NCBI GenBank assembly: GCA_025024175.1
Contig: QCXZ01000137.1
Span: forward strand, 73,966,680-74,030,679
Reading direction: 5' to 3'
DNA length: 64,000 bases
DNA from: Rhyzopertha dominica
Taxonomy: Eukaryota; Arthropoda; Insecta; Coleoptera; Bostrichidae
Shown: one piece after another, positions 1 through 12,849 of the stretch
Position numbering within the stretch: position 1 is the stretch's first letter
Layout: every line of letters starts with the position of its first letter
Program-made: the position numbers and the translations under genes
Notes under the pieces: model-generated
Databases searched by the model: none
Told to the model about the DNA's origin: nothing
Seen by the model: only the letters and a program-made list of their open reading frames with translations

Positions 1-3000
1 ACCAAGTACAAACTATATATTGTGCATACTTTGTGCCACAAATCAAAGCCTTTTTATGTATATCACCACAAATTTCTAATGGGCTTCTACAAATAATTAG
101 AAGATCCATTATTTATTGCAGTAATACTTTCTCCATATTTCTTCAAAATTATTAATACTTCTGCATGTTTTCAGGGCTTCTTCAGTATGTCTATTCTTAT
201 TTTACCGTGAATGTACCTTATTTAGATAATCTGTTTACATTATTTTGTAAACGGGAAACACTCCTTTGTGCAACGGCCACTGCTTATTCTTGTTTGTCAT
301 CTATTATAATAATTCACTATGCAAATCCTGCTATGACTTTTCTATTTCTTGACTGAACATTCATTCTTTACACCATAATCTTTCTCAAAAACTCTTGTGA
401 TTCAGCAAAGGATAATGTAACATTAGAAGCGTGAGATAACACTATCTTCTAATTCGGAAATATGCTATGGTATTTTACAATTTATACCGTATTTCTAACT
501 GTGTGATTTTAAAAACGATCAAAATTATAGGCTTTAGTAATTTTATCTCAAACGAGCTCTAACAAGATACCTTTTTTCTAAAGGGTGCTCATTTATAGTT
601 ATTTCTATGGAGTTCATCTAGCTTAGCTTGTATATAGCATACCAATGAAGTGACTATTATATTAGTATTTTTGGTGTAAAGCAAGGAAATGATAAAATTA
701 AATTAATTTGTTGCACTCTTTTGGATCAAATCAACCTCAGTACGTGTTTTTTTTATGGAGGGGGACGTTCTGTTGGATCGAAATTTCTTGTTGGGTTCCG
801 CAAGAACCCGTAGTTGGTCCGTTGTTATATATTATTTATTCTTCGAAGCTTCCAGTACAGTCAGTATTATAAATATACTGATAATATGCAAATCAGTCTT
901 TTTCCCTGACAGAGGTCGATATTGTTAACGCTCTTGATAGACGGTTTTATTTGGAAAGCTAAAATATATCCCTAGTTGGAATCGATCGAATTTGGTTGTG
1001 AGGCTGGACGGGATTGTTTTATCTTGTACAAAATATGACTTGAAACTTAGATTTATATAAGGATTAAAATCTCAGATCCAATAACATTTTAGTAAGCTTT
1101 CGGAAATTTGAAAATATCATATTTAAATCGTCGCGTGTCAGATCCTAAATTTGAGTTTATTGTTATGTGCTACTACAACACTTTTAATTTTTAATTTTTC
1201 CGGCTATTTACGGTCAGTGTTTAAAACAAATTTTTTGTAAAAAGAAACAAAACATACAAAACTCGTGTCTTAGGTTTGTTTACGGTATTTGGCTCAATTT
1301 GATCAGTACGTACAACGAAGCAGGCTTATTGGCTGAACATAGATTTGCGTCGTTTTACGTGGTAGTCTTTTATCGTAGTTTTGCTCAAAATTTATAACTA
1401 TTTATACAACTACAACGGCCAGAATTAACGTGTATCTTATTAACATCCGGAGTTGTACCATAAAAGCGCTCTTATTCAAGAAAGTTTTAGTTCTCGGGTT
1501 CTGCTGGTGACAGTTGCTTGTCATTTCTACAGGACGTATTTGTTTACCCTTCCTTGCTTTATGATATCTTTGTTGTCTTATTTTTTGTTTATTATTTCTT
1601 TCTACTTTTATACAGTCCCTTCCGTCTTTTATTCGCTTGTTTGCTTGTTTGTTTAAATTTGTAGTTTGCCTTTGCACCATTAATATTTATGTTTCTGTAT
1701 ATTTCTTTCTTCAGAGCAGAGGTAACACTGAGTCGGATTTCCACTCACTCAGTAATGTAGTTTAAATACTTATCTTATATTTCTACAATTGTAGTAGATA
1801 GTAGAAATAAAATTATTGACCTGGACACGTCTTATACAGTAGTTTGAGGGGTCGTTTTGCCAGGTCTTTTTGTTACACAGGTAACGTCACCTACGGTGAC
1901 GCTACGAACTACGACATAAGTTGTTACGGTCCGTAAGTACAGAGTCCAATTGAATAAAATTACTTTGAATAAATAATTTTTGTCACATTTATTTCAACTA
2001 ACATAACTACCTTATCTACCATCTATTTAAGACGTATACTCTTACAGGTGTATCAAAGATATAGTAACCAGGATTTATATTATTATTAAAATTATAATAT
2101 AACAGCCATAAACTATTAGTTTCCTCTTTAGCTGAGTGCGCTGAGTATAATAATAGTTTTGACTAAGATGACTATATTATTCTCCAGTTCCTTCGCAGAT
2201 CTGCATGTCATTTCCTTTCCACAAAAGCGATTCGATACAAATATAGACCACCATATCTAATAAATTAAGCGTTTAATTAAATGAACCCGACGATGTTTAC
2301 GATTTGTCTGCGGAACGACGAAACCTTTGGCCTTAATTGCATTAGCACCAGCTGCAACGCACCTTCGCAGAAGCTCTCCTTCTTCATTTACTACACCAAT
2401 TTATCAAGCAGTCCGCATCATCAGCCGAACGATTTTGATTGAGCACCTTTTGTCAGGACGCCCAGTCTCTAGTGGAAATTAGCGTCGTGCTTTTAATTGC
2501 TTTAAAGGCAATTTCAGCCGGCATTGTCTTCGCTGAAATTGTCAGTCGGGAGTATCAACACGAGCCGGATAAAATGGTATTGTCAAGTTTGGATAAATTT
2601 AATTTGTAGGGATCTCCGAACGTCCATTACTATTAAAAGAAATGCGCCATTGTAGTTTAAAAACATTAATTAAAGTCTGAAAGGATGGAAAGGTAATGCC
2701 TGACAATTTATTATGCGCGGAGGTGTTCCGTAACAAACCATATTTCAGTACTATTTAAAATTCTGTAAGCCGGCGACAAGCTGATGTTTTCGGTGTCGAC
2801 GTTTTAAAACTGCCAACTGATCCGTCTTTATCTACGCGGAGTTAACTTTTCAATACGTTAAATGAGACAAGTCTCTCGATTTTCTCCATTTAATTCATAA
2901 TTTAATCAAAGGGAAGCGCGTTTTGAACTTTTCAACTGCAAGAAACGCTATACAATTTAAGTTCCAACACCTATTGTACAGTGACAAATGAATACAAGGT

Positions 3001-3420
3001 ATTAGCTTGAATTAAAATGGCGATTTCCATTAGGTCTATTATTTTATATAGTCTGTTTTGTTTCAGATTTTGCCGGGAAGACAAAAGCAAGGAACGGCCA
3101 CCAAGCAAGTGTAAGTTTAATTTATTACTTTCAGGCTTGTTCACTAGCTGATTTCGATCTGCTGTAAAGCTTTTTATACAAGCTTCAATCGACGACGTAC
3201 ATCTCTTTCCCGATGTGACATTTGACAGATCAATGAAGTGCAGACAAAAAATTTTGAAGGCATAAATGCCACACACTTCGGGAGCGGCCAATTTTTTTTT
3301 ATTTGTGAACAGCTGTAAGAACTTACATAAATATGCAGGTAACACCTTTAGGGTTATTGATCGTGGGTTTGGACAATGATGGGGATGACTTTCTTCAGAC
3401 AAGAATATTATAAATTTATT
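1..3420. other. Non-genic AT-rich sequence
   Basis: I see no convincing gene here. The short open frames (for example 165-356 and 1453-1656) are leucine/phenylalanine-rich translations of AT-rich DNA with no domain. The stretch 2280-2600 is less AT-rich and may be conserved non-coding DNA, but this cannot be tested from one sequence. Confidence 0.5.
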
Positions 3421-3573
3421 AAAATGCATATCTATGCTGTGCTGTCTACACCTCAACTAACTGCAGATAGTACTATTTCGCTGTCATTACAGCTCATCAG
3501 TGCAATTTAGGTCTAGTGTAGACAACACGGCATAGAACTGGTTTTGCTTATATACCAAAGCAATGGTATGATG
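3421..3573 (-). repeat. Solo copy of the hammerhead-ribozyme repeat (partial monomer)
   Basis: About 153 bp closely matches the ribozyme half of the 351-bp monomer seen at 38953-39825. The similarity starts at the AAAATGCAT motif and ends at CAATGGTATGATG. Flanking DNA on either side is unrelated to the rest of the monomer and no LINE sequence adjoins it. The strand is that on which the hammerhead core reads CTGATGAG...CGAAA. It also retains the TATATAAG motif found upstream of the ribozyme in other copies. Confidence 0.85.
3441..3529 (-). ncRNA. Hammerhead ribozyme, type I
   Basis: On the minus strand the order is: outer stem I strand TGTCTACAC, inner stem I TTGCA, core CTGATGA, stem II GCTGT-AATG-ACAGC, GAAA, stem III ATAG-TA-CTAT, C17, inner stem I TGCAG, outer stem I GTGTAGACA. 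All core nucleotides of the family (CUGANGA and GAAA) are present, and cleavage is predicted after C at + position 3466. The inner stem I has one G-U pair. The very short 2-nt stem III loop is typical of animal retrozyme and PLE hammerheads, which often need a dimer for full activity. Activity is inferred, not shown. Confidence 0.85.
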
Positions 3574-5348
3574 TTATGTTATGCTACAGCCATTAAAATA
3601 TATCAAGTATAATGCACTTCAACACCCGAAACACAGAAAGGGAAACATTTCCTAATCGTTACACGTGCTGAAAACTGTGATGATATCCCAGATAATGATT
3701 CTCAAGATAAGGATAATTTATAACGCATTTTAGCCAAAAAAAGTGCGTGATTTTTATGTACAAAAATCATTTCTTTCTTGAAATTATCGGAAATAATATC
3801 GCAAAAGAGTGAGAATAAATTGAAAATAATTCGACTGAGCTTCGAGAACTGTTGCCTATTGCCAAATGCTATCAGTTCGAGAATAAAAGTTCTGGAAGAA
3901 TATTTTCTGATTTATTCTCACTCTCGTGTGGTATTCGATAGATTATTTTTAACGTAACAAGCAGAAACACTGTTTCAATACTCCACTCTTTTTTAGTAGA
4001 GTATGATGACATACGTCAAGCCTACCTTAAATTATTCCAGCGAAAATTTGCTCTTGTGAAAATTCCCACTATAATAGTGTTTCGATTCGTTGAAAATGAC
4101 ATACCTAATTAACCGAAAATAAATTTTTTGGATTGGTTTTTAGAAACGTAAAATATATCTTACAAATACATCTTTTATAGCAACATCTAGTAGCGCTATA
4201 GCATAGTCATTTTCTCCAATAAGGCTCTAGACTGGACGAACGAATGAGCCTTATTTTTATCAGAAACTAAAGTGTATAGAAACTGTGATATTATTATAAA
4301 CAGTAAAAGATACCAACGTAAACGTAAGTGTTTACTTGCGCTTTAACATTTCATGGGAGATCAGGATATGTTTATGGAATAGCCTGTAGAAAAAACCACC
4401 ACTAAAATTTAGCCTTTTATATCTTACAAGGGGCCACAAAATAATAGGAAGTTTTGTTCAAATTTAACTTGGTTGTAGGTCCAGGGTGTCCCTCTAGCAC
4501 TAGCCATCCCTATAATGCAGCTTTCATACCATTTGCTGCTTTATGTAATGTATGTATTATTTATAAATACACTTTGTTCTTTGAATAAAAAGACATTTGC
4601 TTAATATTCTCTACCACATAAATAGCTGAACAACTGTAAGCTTGAAATGCTTAAGTTTAAAGCTTTATATAGCGGGTTTATTATATCTAGTGACGGTAAT
4701 ATTATTCCTCAAACTCCACTTTCGCTGTTCTGGGGAAAGATTCAGAACCTAATTGGTCAGGTCTATACAGCTCAGACGTAATACCATCGGCTTACGGCAG
4801 CAATAGAGGTGCCCGTTTCTGTATCAGTATCGTATCAGAATAGGAAAGCGGGTGTTGTCATAGTACGGCAAGCCTGTATAATAGAAACAGTGGAAAAATT
4901 TATTCAAAGTGCAGCCAAATTGCATTACACCGGAGAACTCTGCGCAAAGCAAGAGACACTGGAAGCACTATGAAATTCAAATGGTATCGTATTCCTTACA
5001 GCGCATTTGATCTTTTGCTCTCGTAACGATGTCGTTACAAATTTGCGTCGATGGAGACAAAAGCGTTACTGTTGATATAGAAACCACATAAGTAAAGCGC
5101 GATTTTTTCATTAAAATGATTTGACATATCGGTTATCGTGGCTGCAGATGTTGTGCTATGTTGTCCCAACTTAATAAAAAAAAAACGAATTATGAGTTTA
5201 TAATGATTTCCGCCAGGTATAATGAAACTGGCACAGCAACGTATAATACCTAATTATGTGCACCCTGATTTTACCTGAAAGAAGTAAAACGTACTCCGGG
5301 TTGGGATTCTTTAGCTAAGAATAATTGATGGAAGTGACAGATTACAGA
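3574..5348. other. Non-genic region with one imperfect hairpin
   Basis: No gene is supported. The only structure I see is an imperfect inverted repeat at about 3790-3950, whose arms share a 15-base core (AGAGTGAGAATAAAT at 3806-3820 and its complement at 3911-3925). It is listed separately. Confidence 0.5.
3790..3950. repeat. Imperfect inverted repeat / hairpin
   Basis: Arms of about 45-50 bp can pair, with a perfect 15-bp core, around a loop of roughly 70 bp. It could be a small MITE fold-back or a non-functional remnant. A miRNA precursor is possible, but the arms are longer and less regular than a typical insect pre-miRNA. Confidence 0.45.
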
Positions 5349-5350
5349 TA

Positions 5351-7039
5351 CACTGAAAGAAAGGATTTGTTCGGCTTACTTTAAATTTAGTATTGTCAAC
5401 AAATTCTATTTGTAGCTATAGCCTCAACTAAAAACTTTGTAAAGACAACGAATTATTTTTGTTGCGCAAAATATTTGTTATTAGAAGTAATTTGTTATTA
5501 GTAGCAACAAAAACGATATTTGTTAAAATAACTTATAATTTATTAATCACAATGTGTTTGTAGTAGTTACAATAACTAATTATTTTGTTGTACGGGCAAG
5601 TTATACGTATTTAAAGCGACTGATGAACTGTTAGTTCTTCCAACACTCACTATTACTTACATGTACAGAAGTACAGATACCTAATATTTATGGAGGCAAA
5701 TGCACATGTTGGTATAATAAGCTATATTTATTAATTTTCAATCTGGTTTATTTATAAATGAATACGTACTTACCACTCTTTGTTCACATTTAATTTCTGA
5801 ACAGCCGCACATATGCAAATTTCATTGCAAACATGGTACAATATAATAAAACAAGACTTTATTCATGAAACATTTATTAACTAAAAGAATGTATTGCTGA
5901 AAATAAAAAAATACATATTTCCATTAACACAAAATCTAAAGTTACGTGTCCACTGGCCATCGTGGATATCAGTAAATGTAGCGTTGTATGAACATGGACT
6001 GGAAACGGGTAAAATAAGATGTACGAAATAATAAAAAGTAACAAAGGGTACTAACAATCTGGATTTTTTACTAATACGGATGAGTCCAATCTAGATCCGG
6101 ATTACTGTAGCTCTACTATAGGGCATACAAGTAATTAAAAACGCTTCAATTTGAAGCCACTCTAAAAACTCATAAGAAATAACATAAAGAATTAATTGTA
6201 CTTACATTGAAAACCTCTAATTAGATTAGGATTCTGGAAACCCCATGTTTCCAAGACCTCCGCAACTAATGCACCCAGTTAAAACACACTTCTTGAATAT
6301 AGATAAATCCTATTCTACTAACATGCAGCATGAAGCTGCACTGCACGCGTCCGTACTCATGGCATGTGGCATGGCGTGTTTCGCTTTGTGCAAATCGGGC
6401 TGCCGATGCCGACAGAATTGCCAGTATTCTTCAGCAGTATGTCCCCATCCCCATACTCGGCAAAATGTCATCCAGACTGATAAAATGCAGATTGCTACGA
6501 CCATTACGAACACGCTAAAACCATCATTGATGGTCGTAGCATACAATCAGATTAACATAACGAACAAAAATTCAATAAAAATAAATTCAAAGTAGTTCTG
6601 CATGAACACATACGTTATATTGTTACAACGTTTAATAAACCAAATGTAGAGATATAGTTTTGTATTTGAAAATCCAAGTTGCTAAATACGGATTCTTTCT
6701 CTTTGGGGATGAATCGGCAAACCTGGCAACAACGAATGGCTTTAGCCACATTTTCGGTTATGACTTTATATAGCAATGGCGTGATTTAAATGGTTGTGAT
6801 TGGCTAGAAAATGACAACAATTTTTTTTGTGTATGTAACTCATTTAATTTGTTGGCTATATCATATATATTATTTGCGGTAACAAAATTTATCTTGGTAC
6901 AGGCAACAATATGATTTTAGTAAATCGAAATAACAAGGAAGCAAATGTTTGGTATTTACAACAAATAATTATTTACTATAACAAATTTGTACGTAACAAA
7001 CGGAAATTTGTTGTTGTTGACAATCAACTTTTTTCAGTG
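5351..7039. mobile_element. Candidate TA-flanked terminal-inverted-repeat DNA transposon, non-autonomous
   Basis: The left end reads TA|CACTGAAAGAAAGG and the right end, reverse-complemented, reads TA|CACTGAAAAAAGTTG, so an inverted CACTGAAA terminus abuts TA on both sides, as in the Tc1/mariner superfamily. A second inverted match (ATTGTCAACAA) lies about 40 bp in on the left and 20 bp in on the right. Subterminal DNA is rich in AACAAAT-like words. No transposase is recognisable inside; the 116-codon frame at 6245-6595 has no domain I know. Ends are short, so the call is tentative. Confidence 0.45.
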
Positions 7040-7041
7040 TA

Positions 7042-7834
7042 CTGTTTCCTAATCGGGAAAAGTGAATTAATGATATTTCGAATAAACCATCGTCGTTGAT
7101 GAATTTTAAGTATTATCTATTATGGTGAAAAATATGAAAGAACATTGGCATTCACAACGTTTACTGCACTTTCTAGTATTTTTTCCCTAACAAATTAACA
7201 AAATGTTCATTCTCATGTTAATTACTGTTTTATAGTATGCTCTACTTTCACAAAAACTTTAACTCAATTCATTTCAATACAAAGTTTATTTAAATAGATA
7301 ATTAGAATACAGCAATAGAAAATAAGAAGCGAACCAACACTAATTAGTATTACGAATACAATATTAATTACACTGCAATCTATATCCCATTTAATACACA
7401 TTTATAGCTTAACCGTCTTTTAAATAATGTTATAGCATCACATTTTGCGCTTTGTTCGTTTTATATAAATATAACTGTGTTTACTATAATCGTGTATCTC
7501 ATTATTATATATAATAAATACATCAAAATAAAATAGTGTCGGTCTCTTAATTACACTCTTACACTCCGCCTTTGAAAGACGTCCAACATCGATAATATTG
7601 GAGCATATCTGTTCAATAACAGTTTCGATTGAGATGCTCTCTAGTACAAATAAAATAAATATAGTAAGCTAGGGCAGTGGTGAAAATAGGGTTAGATAAT
7701 TGTCTTGTAAATAGTAATTCTAGTTGCAAATAACACACAACAAATATTGAAGATAAACAACCTTTTTTAACTAATTAGTATTAATGAATTATTAATTACT
7801 TATGTNGTCCACTGAAATGTTATTGTGCTTGTAC
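7042..7834. other. Non-genic AT-rich DNA
   Basis: No open frame with recognisable content and no repeat structure noticed. Confidence 0.5.
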
Positions 7835-8680
7835 TTATTTGTCAGGATCGTGGCTTTCATTTTGTTGATATTCAGTGATAACTACCATTTTCCCCAATTC
7901 AATATTTATTATTAATGCGGCATTCTCCAGTTTTGAATCAGAAACTGTAGGCAGCGTGTCATCCGCAAATAGAGTAAATAAGTCCCAATTACACGCATAT
8001 TGAATATCATTTAAATAAATTATAAAGGGTAGAGGCCCCAAGACGCTCCCTTGAGGAACGCCCACATTGATATCAATGCTCTTTTCGAATCGAGAAAAAC
8101 AGGTATTATATACTTGTCGTTATCGATTTCATCATTCCATATTAATAGTGTTAGAAGAAGCGCTGTTTCAGAAGAAGGTCTTGGCTTAAAACCAGATTGA
8201 CGTGTTATAAATTATTTTTGTCAAAATATAAAATTAACTGATTGTAAACCACAATCTCAAGAACCTTTTCAAGCTAGGTAGTGTTAAGTGGCCTAAAATA
8301 ATTTTCTTTTTAATATTGGAGTAATAATGCAGGTTTTCAAACTCTCCGGAAAGTGTACTCTAATGAACTATTAATCAAAAGTAAAGTATCCCACAACTTT
8401 AAAGATTCTTTTGCAAACTTTTTTGTTTGGTACGTCGTTTCGCATTTGTTGTCAATCGTTGGAGCAATTTTTGGCAAATCTTGAATTAATTTTTGTGAAA
8501 TATGTCAAAGAACCTCCATAAAACAAGCTAGAGCTTTCCATTGCTTCTCAGTACTACCAAAACTGTTTGTAATTTATTTAGGTGATGTGTTATGTATCTA
8601 GTAGTCATGAACATAATACCATCGAAGACAATTCTGGTAACAAATACGAATGGCATAATTCTTTCAATGTTTTCCACATT
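7835..8680 (-). pseudogene. Non-LTR retrotransposon reverse transcriptase fragment (LINE relic)
   Basis: The minus strand encodes RT motifs of the jockey/CR1/R1 kind: GVPQGSVLGPLPFIIYLNDI followed by LFADDT, the catalytic ADD, in the frame 7835-8065. Further upstream (8100-8220) conceptual translation gives QSGFKPRPSSETALL, matching the conserved QSGFR.. RT block, and then a truncated FLD block. Several stops and an internal deletion show that it is dead. No 3' tail could be placed. One N is present just to the left (7806). Confidence 0.75.
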
Positions 8681-8817
8681 AACCTAGGAGAGTTCTTCTT
8701 TCTAGCGAATATATCTTCATAATGTTTCTTTTTGCGACATCTAGGTAAAGTTCAGAACATTATTAGTTAGCACAATACTGATACAGGAAATACATTCATC
8801 TGAAATTATTTTCCTCT

Positions 8818-9292
8818 TGTGACTCTCACTCCCTCGTAGAGAGAAAGAAAATAGACAATAACAAATAGATACTACTAACATCCATGAAAAAATATATACT
8901 TATAAGGTGTAGTAGGACACTATAAGCAGTAATCCTAGCGACAGACAAATGGCAGCGTATGTCGAGACTCCAGAGAATTGTATGAATGGAACCTTCGCGA
9001 AGTTTCGAATAACGTCTGGAAGGTGCCGCTTTTGGAATTTTCGATGGTGGTATAAATAGCCCCACGGGGAAAGCGCGAGTAGTCGAGTTCGAATAGCAGT
9101 TATCAAGCGAGAGANAGACTNAGTAAAGCAGATGTTTTAGTACAAGTGTGTGCAAGTGNAGTGATTTAGAGAACTAGTAGTGNTAAAATNTTAGTGTTTT
9201 ATACTATTTGTTTCCAGACTTAGTGTATTTAAAATAAATGTTTTAAAATAACGAAGTTAGATCCGCAGTTTTCGAACGCGCACATCGTAACA
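8818..9292 (+). mobile_element. Probable solo LTR
   Basis: This 475-bp block starts TGTGACTC and ends CGTAACA (TG...CA). It contains a TATAAATAG promoter element near 9051, a purine/GA-rich start-site region and an AATAAA near 9234, so the order U3-R-U5 is as expected for a Gypsy-type LTR. Unlike its surroundings it is GC-richer and contains ambiguous bases (9115-9190), as assembled repeats often do. No short target duplication could be matched on the two sides, and no internal retrotransposon DNA adjoins. Confidence 0.55.
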
Positions 9293-11370
9293 ATAGGGAA
9301 AAATTCCCAAAAATTCGTTTAGATACCTTGTACTAAAGCTACCCCATGCAGTAAATTGGGGGTGTATTCCGGTTTCTTAATAAAACCAATTTTAGGAAAC
9401 AATTTCGCAGTGTTGGTTTTACTTTTATCATTGTTAAAGTGGAGCTTTCTTTAATGGTTTCATTTGTAACGCATGAATGAAGAAATGTGATAAACGAGTT
9501 ATAACAGTAATGTACCTCATAATACTACTAATATTCTTTACAGGTTATAGAACATCACTGTTTATTCTTTACGTTAATTACTGAAAGTAAAACCAATTTT
9601 GAAACCTTCTAAGCCAGGTGTGTGCCAAAAATAACCTGAGCTTACATGTTCTAGTGTTCATAAAAGGTATAACAATGTTAAATTTGCTTTCTGATGGACA
9701 CATAAGAAGAGACGTAGTTACAGATCATAAAGTCAGCTTGAGCCAATGCTGAAGCCAAAGTAGATAAATTACGAACAAAATAGGGTAAAGAGCGAGATTA
9801 TTATTCGGACCATTAAATTTAGACCGTCGTAAAATTAAATCATTTCTGCAATTTCTGGCTGCAGCGAACGTCATATCTGCCACTTGACTGGCTTCCATTT
9901 CGACACGTCATCCTGCTCTTATTTGAAAAACCTCATACACAACGGAAATACCGAGGGCTGCTTGTGCAGGCCGCTGTAAATTTTCCATCCCGTCGATTTT
10001 CGGCCGTAGTGCAATGCGATACTTTTTATCAGGGCCATTTATTAGGNCCGGGGTTAGCACTATACAAAAATTGGACGAAACTCATTTTTTGCTCAATCCT
10101 CCGAGAGCGAAAACTTCCGTTTTGTTTCGCATTTCCACTCGCCCGTTGGCATGGAAACGTCTCGCCCGTAAACACCGTACAGCGATCATTTTTATGTAAT
10201 TAGACAAACGATAAGGTATGGAACTCGAGGGAGTCCAAACACGCGAGGGTGTGTTAATGGCAACAGGTGAGCTTTAAGTAAGTTTTACGACTCTTTTATT
10301 ACGAGAGAGATAATTTCACTTCGTTAACGCCACATATATACATATATGCAGACGCTCAAAAAAAAGGGAAAAAGAAACCATTAGTGAACCGTATAAATTC
10401 CAAGCTGAATTGTATACATATATATTCACTCCACTGGAAGTACGCACTGATGCTATCTATTGATAGTATCATTCGTCGTACAACTAATACTCTAATACAT
10501 CGGATATTGAACAAATAATGTGACGTTTTGTTATGGAGTTTTCATGTATACTTTTTACACGCACAATGCTTGTTCGCGATCTGCTTATATATAGTCGTAT
10601 TCACCTATATCCTTAAAAATTGCAATGTCAAACAAAAACCTTAAAGAATTGCGCCCTTTGTAATTTCAATAGTGATGTTCTTTGAATAGAACATGATTTG
10701 CAGGATTAAAGAAATAGGCAGACAGTGCGTGACAGACTGAACTAACAAACAGATTTTATGTGTGTTAACCTACATGCCTATACAGTATTGGTCGCTGGTA
10801 AATATTTACAAACGGGACATCACGTGTTACTTTGTTCTCAAAGTATACATTTAAGCTCTGAAAGCGACAGAACCACTTATACATAGTGTCGGCAAACTAA
10901 CACTAAATAATATAAGATTTAAAAAGAGCTTATTTTGAGACGATTAAAACAGAGTAGTCTGTTACTGTGATGAAGATAACACATCGTGAAACCATTCTTT
11001 GTATCTTTCAAATAAACATTATCAAAGGAATTAAACCACTTCATCGTTTGGCATAAGAAAGCTATCATATTGGCACAACGGGCTACTTGCACAACCTTTT
11101 TTAACAGCTTAAGCTAATCTTAATGATCGCGAGTGCAAAATATTTTTGTTTTTTCAACATTGCTACATTGTTTATTTTGTTGTAAAGCCTTCGCGCCAAA
11201 AACCACACTGAATCTCTGTGACCTCACAATTATGTAAATATACTAGTTCATGGTAGTAGTATGGTAGTAATGCAACTCTCTTACCGTTATTACAACCCTG
11301 TAATAAAATTTATCGTTCATCTCCCGGATTACCATAAATTTAGGTCCGATTTTTGGAAGATGGTTAAACA
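9293..11370. other. Non-genic region
   Basis: No gene is supported. The frames at 9964-10203 lie in a locally GC-richer block (about 9840-10260) that has no recognisable protein and could be conserved non-coding sequence. The rest is AT-rich with nothing notable. Confidence 0.45.
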
Positions 11371-11690
11371 GGGTCGGATTATTTAAAGTTTACTACCGGT
11401 CAAACCAAAACTAGCAATCAGTCTTAGTATTTCTGTGCGCGAGACAAGAGAAGCGAAAAATGTTTCGTCCTTGGGAAAAAGCTGCTCCAACTACCGCACA
11501 GAATGAAGTTGCTGACGCTGACATGGAAGTGCAAATTGATCAAAACAAGAGGAATCGTCGTTACCTTACCCAAGATGCCAAAGAAGTCATAAAAAAAGTA
11601 TACATTTTTTTGATAAAACAAGAGTGCAGTGCTCCGTTACAAGAGAGAAGTGAAATGGTTGATGTCTCAAATATAGCATTAAGTAAATAA
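11371..11690 (+). pseudogene. N-terminal fragment of an insect DDE (Tc-like/IS630) transposase
   Basis: The open frame 11460-11690 (76 codons) starts MFRPWEKAAPTTAQNE and continues with RRYLTQDAKEVIKKVYIFL. The latter resembles the conserved start of the helix-turn-helix region in insect Tc-like DDE transposases, in which a basic stretch leads into a VIxKVxxF helix. It stops just after a VSNIALSK stretch where a full protein would go on for about 300 residues. The DNA just upstream begins CAGGGTCGG, which could be a terminal repeat, but no matching right end was found. A small host gene cannot be excluded. Confidence 0.4.
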
Positions 11691-11699
11691 CTACTCATT

Positions 11700-12440
11700 T
11701 ATATATTGGCGTAAAGACTGTCGTAACAACTATTTGCTATTATATTAATTATAAATTATTTATAGGAAATTAGTACAATTCTTGTGAAAGGACCTTAAGA
11801 TAAAATTAATAAACTTTGACTAAAATGATGTATCAATACACTTTCAAACAGCTTGGTTTAAAAAGGAAAAAGATACTACCAATAGTATGACAACGCCCTA
11901 GAATATTTGGTGTTTCACGTTCTATTGAGTTTACCCTTTCACATTTTTCGCTTTCGCCTTTTTGCAAAAAGTTTATAAACAAAACTACTTTTGCTATTAA
12001 ATTTGGTTGACACTGACCCTCCACACCTACGATCGCGGGATATTTAAGGCAGCATTTAAAACAAATTGGGATTTCACTTGATCGCTTGATCGTCTTGAAC
12101 GTTATGCAATATTTTAAATCTCTTTTGATTAAATGTATGATTGAGAGTAACACAATATTTGGAAAAGCATATTAAGCTTCTGTTATTTAATATGGAGTTT
12201 TTATGTTCTATCACTGAAACTAGGACCTTTGCAGCTTTATAACTAATATCAGATTCTTCACAATTAATTTCATATACGCCACTTTAATTTTTTATAACAG
12301 TGTTTACTGATTACTGACAATGCTTTATTTATATTCCGGGCATATGCGACATTTTACAATACGTTAAATGCAAATTTTGCTGTCAACACGTTGTATCTGT
12401 ACAATGTGCGTAACTCACTTCAGCATCTCCATGGCTCTCC
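11700..12440. other. Non-genic AT-rich DNA
   Basis: The 106-codon minus-strand frame at 11833-12153 has no recognised domain and is probably chance. Nothing else noticed. Confidence 0.4.
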
Positions 12441-12773
12441 CTTTCAGCTCTGTAAAAGAAAATGTGTCAAATTATACATTATAAACGTTATGTGATTAGA
12501 AAATAAATTCCGTGATTTTATTAACTTAATTCATTTGCTGTAAATTTATGCACCACTAATCGCTTGTATTGGAAGTGTAGATTATTTACTTAGTACTAAA
12601 TATACCAAACATTACCGAATATAATATGGATGTAGAAACAGTTACCTTTGAACTTAACTCCGCGAACACTGCTAGCATCTCTTAGTAAAAAGGGGGAACT
12701 AGCAAAAAACGGCGACCATATTTGTATTTACTTTAGGCGTTATCAGACTGGCTGATAAAAATCCATCTTCCAT
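12421..12773 (-). CDS. Candidate small spliced gene, product unknown
   Basis: On the minus strand, downstream of a promoter-like segment, an ATG at 12773 opens 14 codons (MEDGFLSASLITPK) up to a GTAAAT donor. A second piece at about 12650-12679 is preceded by a pyrimidine-poor AG and ends with a strong AAG|GTAACT donor. A third, preceded by TTTTACAG, ends with GRAMEMLK and a stop at about 12421. The pieces can be joined in frame if the AGs are chosen suitably, giving a peptide of about 35 residues. The first intron would be only about 50 bp. I do not recognise the product; this is a weak prediction. Confidence 0.25.
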
Positions 12774-12849
12774 TATTTATAATAAGTAGAGCATACACAC
12801 CACACACAACAAACAAATCAACAACACTCAACTCTTATTACTCAATACA

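Noticed and set aside
2405..2450. CTGATGATG on the minus strand near 2411, a possible hammerhead core
   Set aside because: No stem II closing to GAAA and no stem I pairing.
2971..3456. 161-codon minus-strand open frame
   Set aside because: It runs into the hammerhead repeat, has no domain and no promoter or splice context.
5615..5645. CTGATGAACTGTTAGTTC, a possible hammerhead core
   Set aside because: Stem II can pair, but GAAA is absent and no stem III or I forms.
6245..6595. 116-codon cysteine-containing frame
   Set aside because: Overlapping frames of similar length exist on both strands; no zinc-finger spacing or domain is evident.
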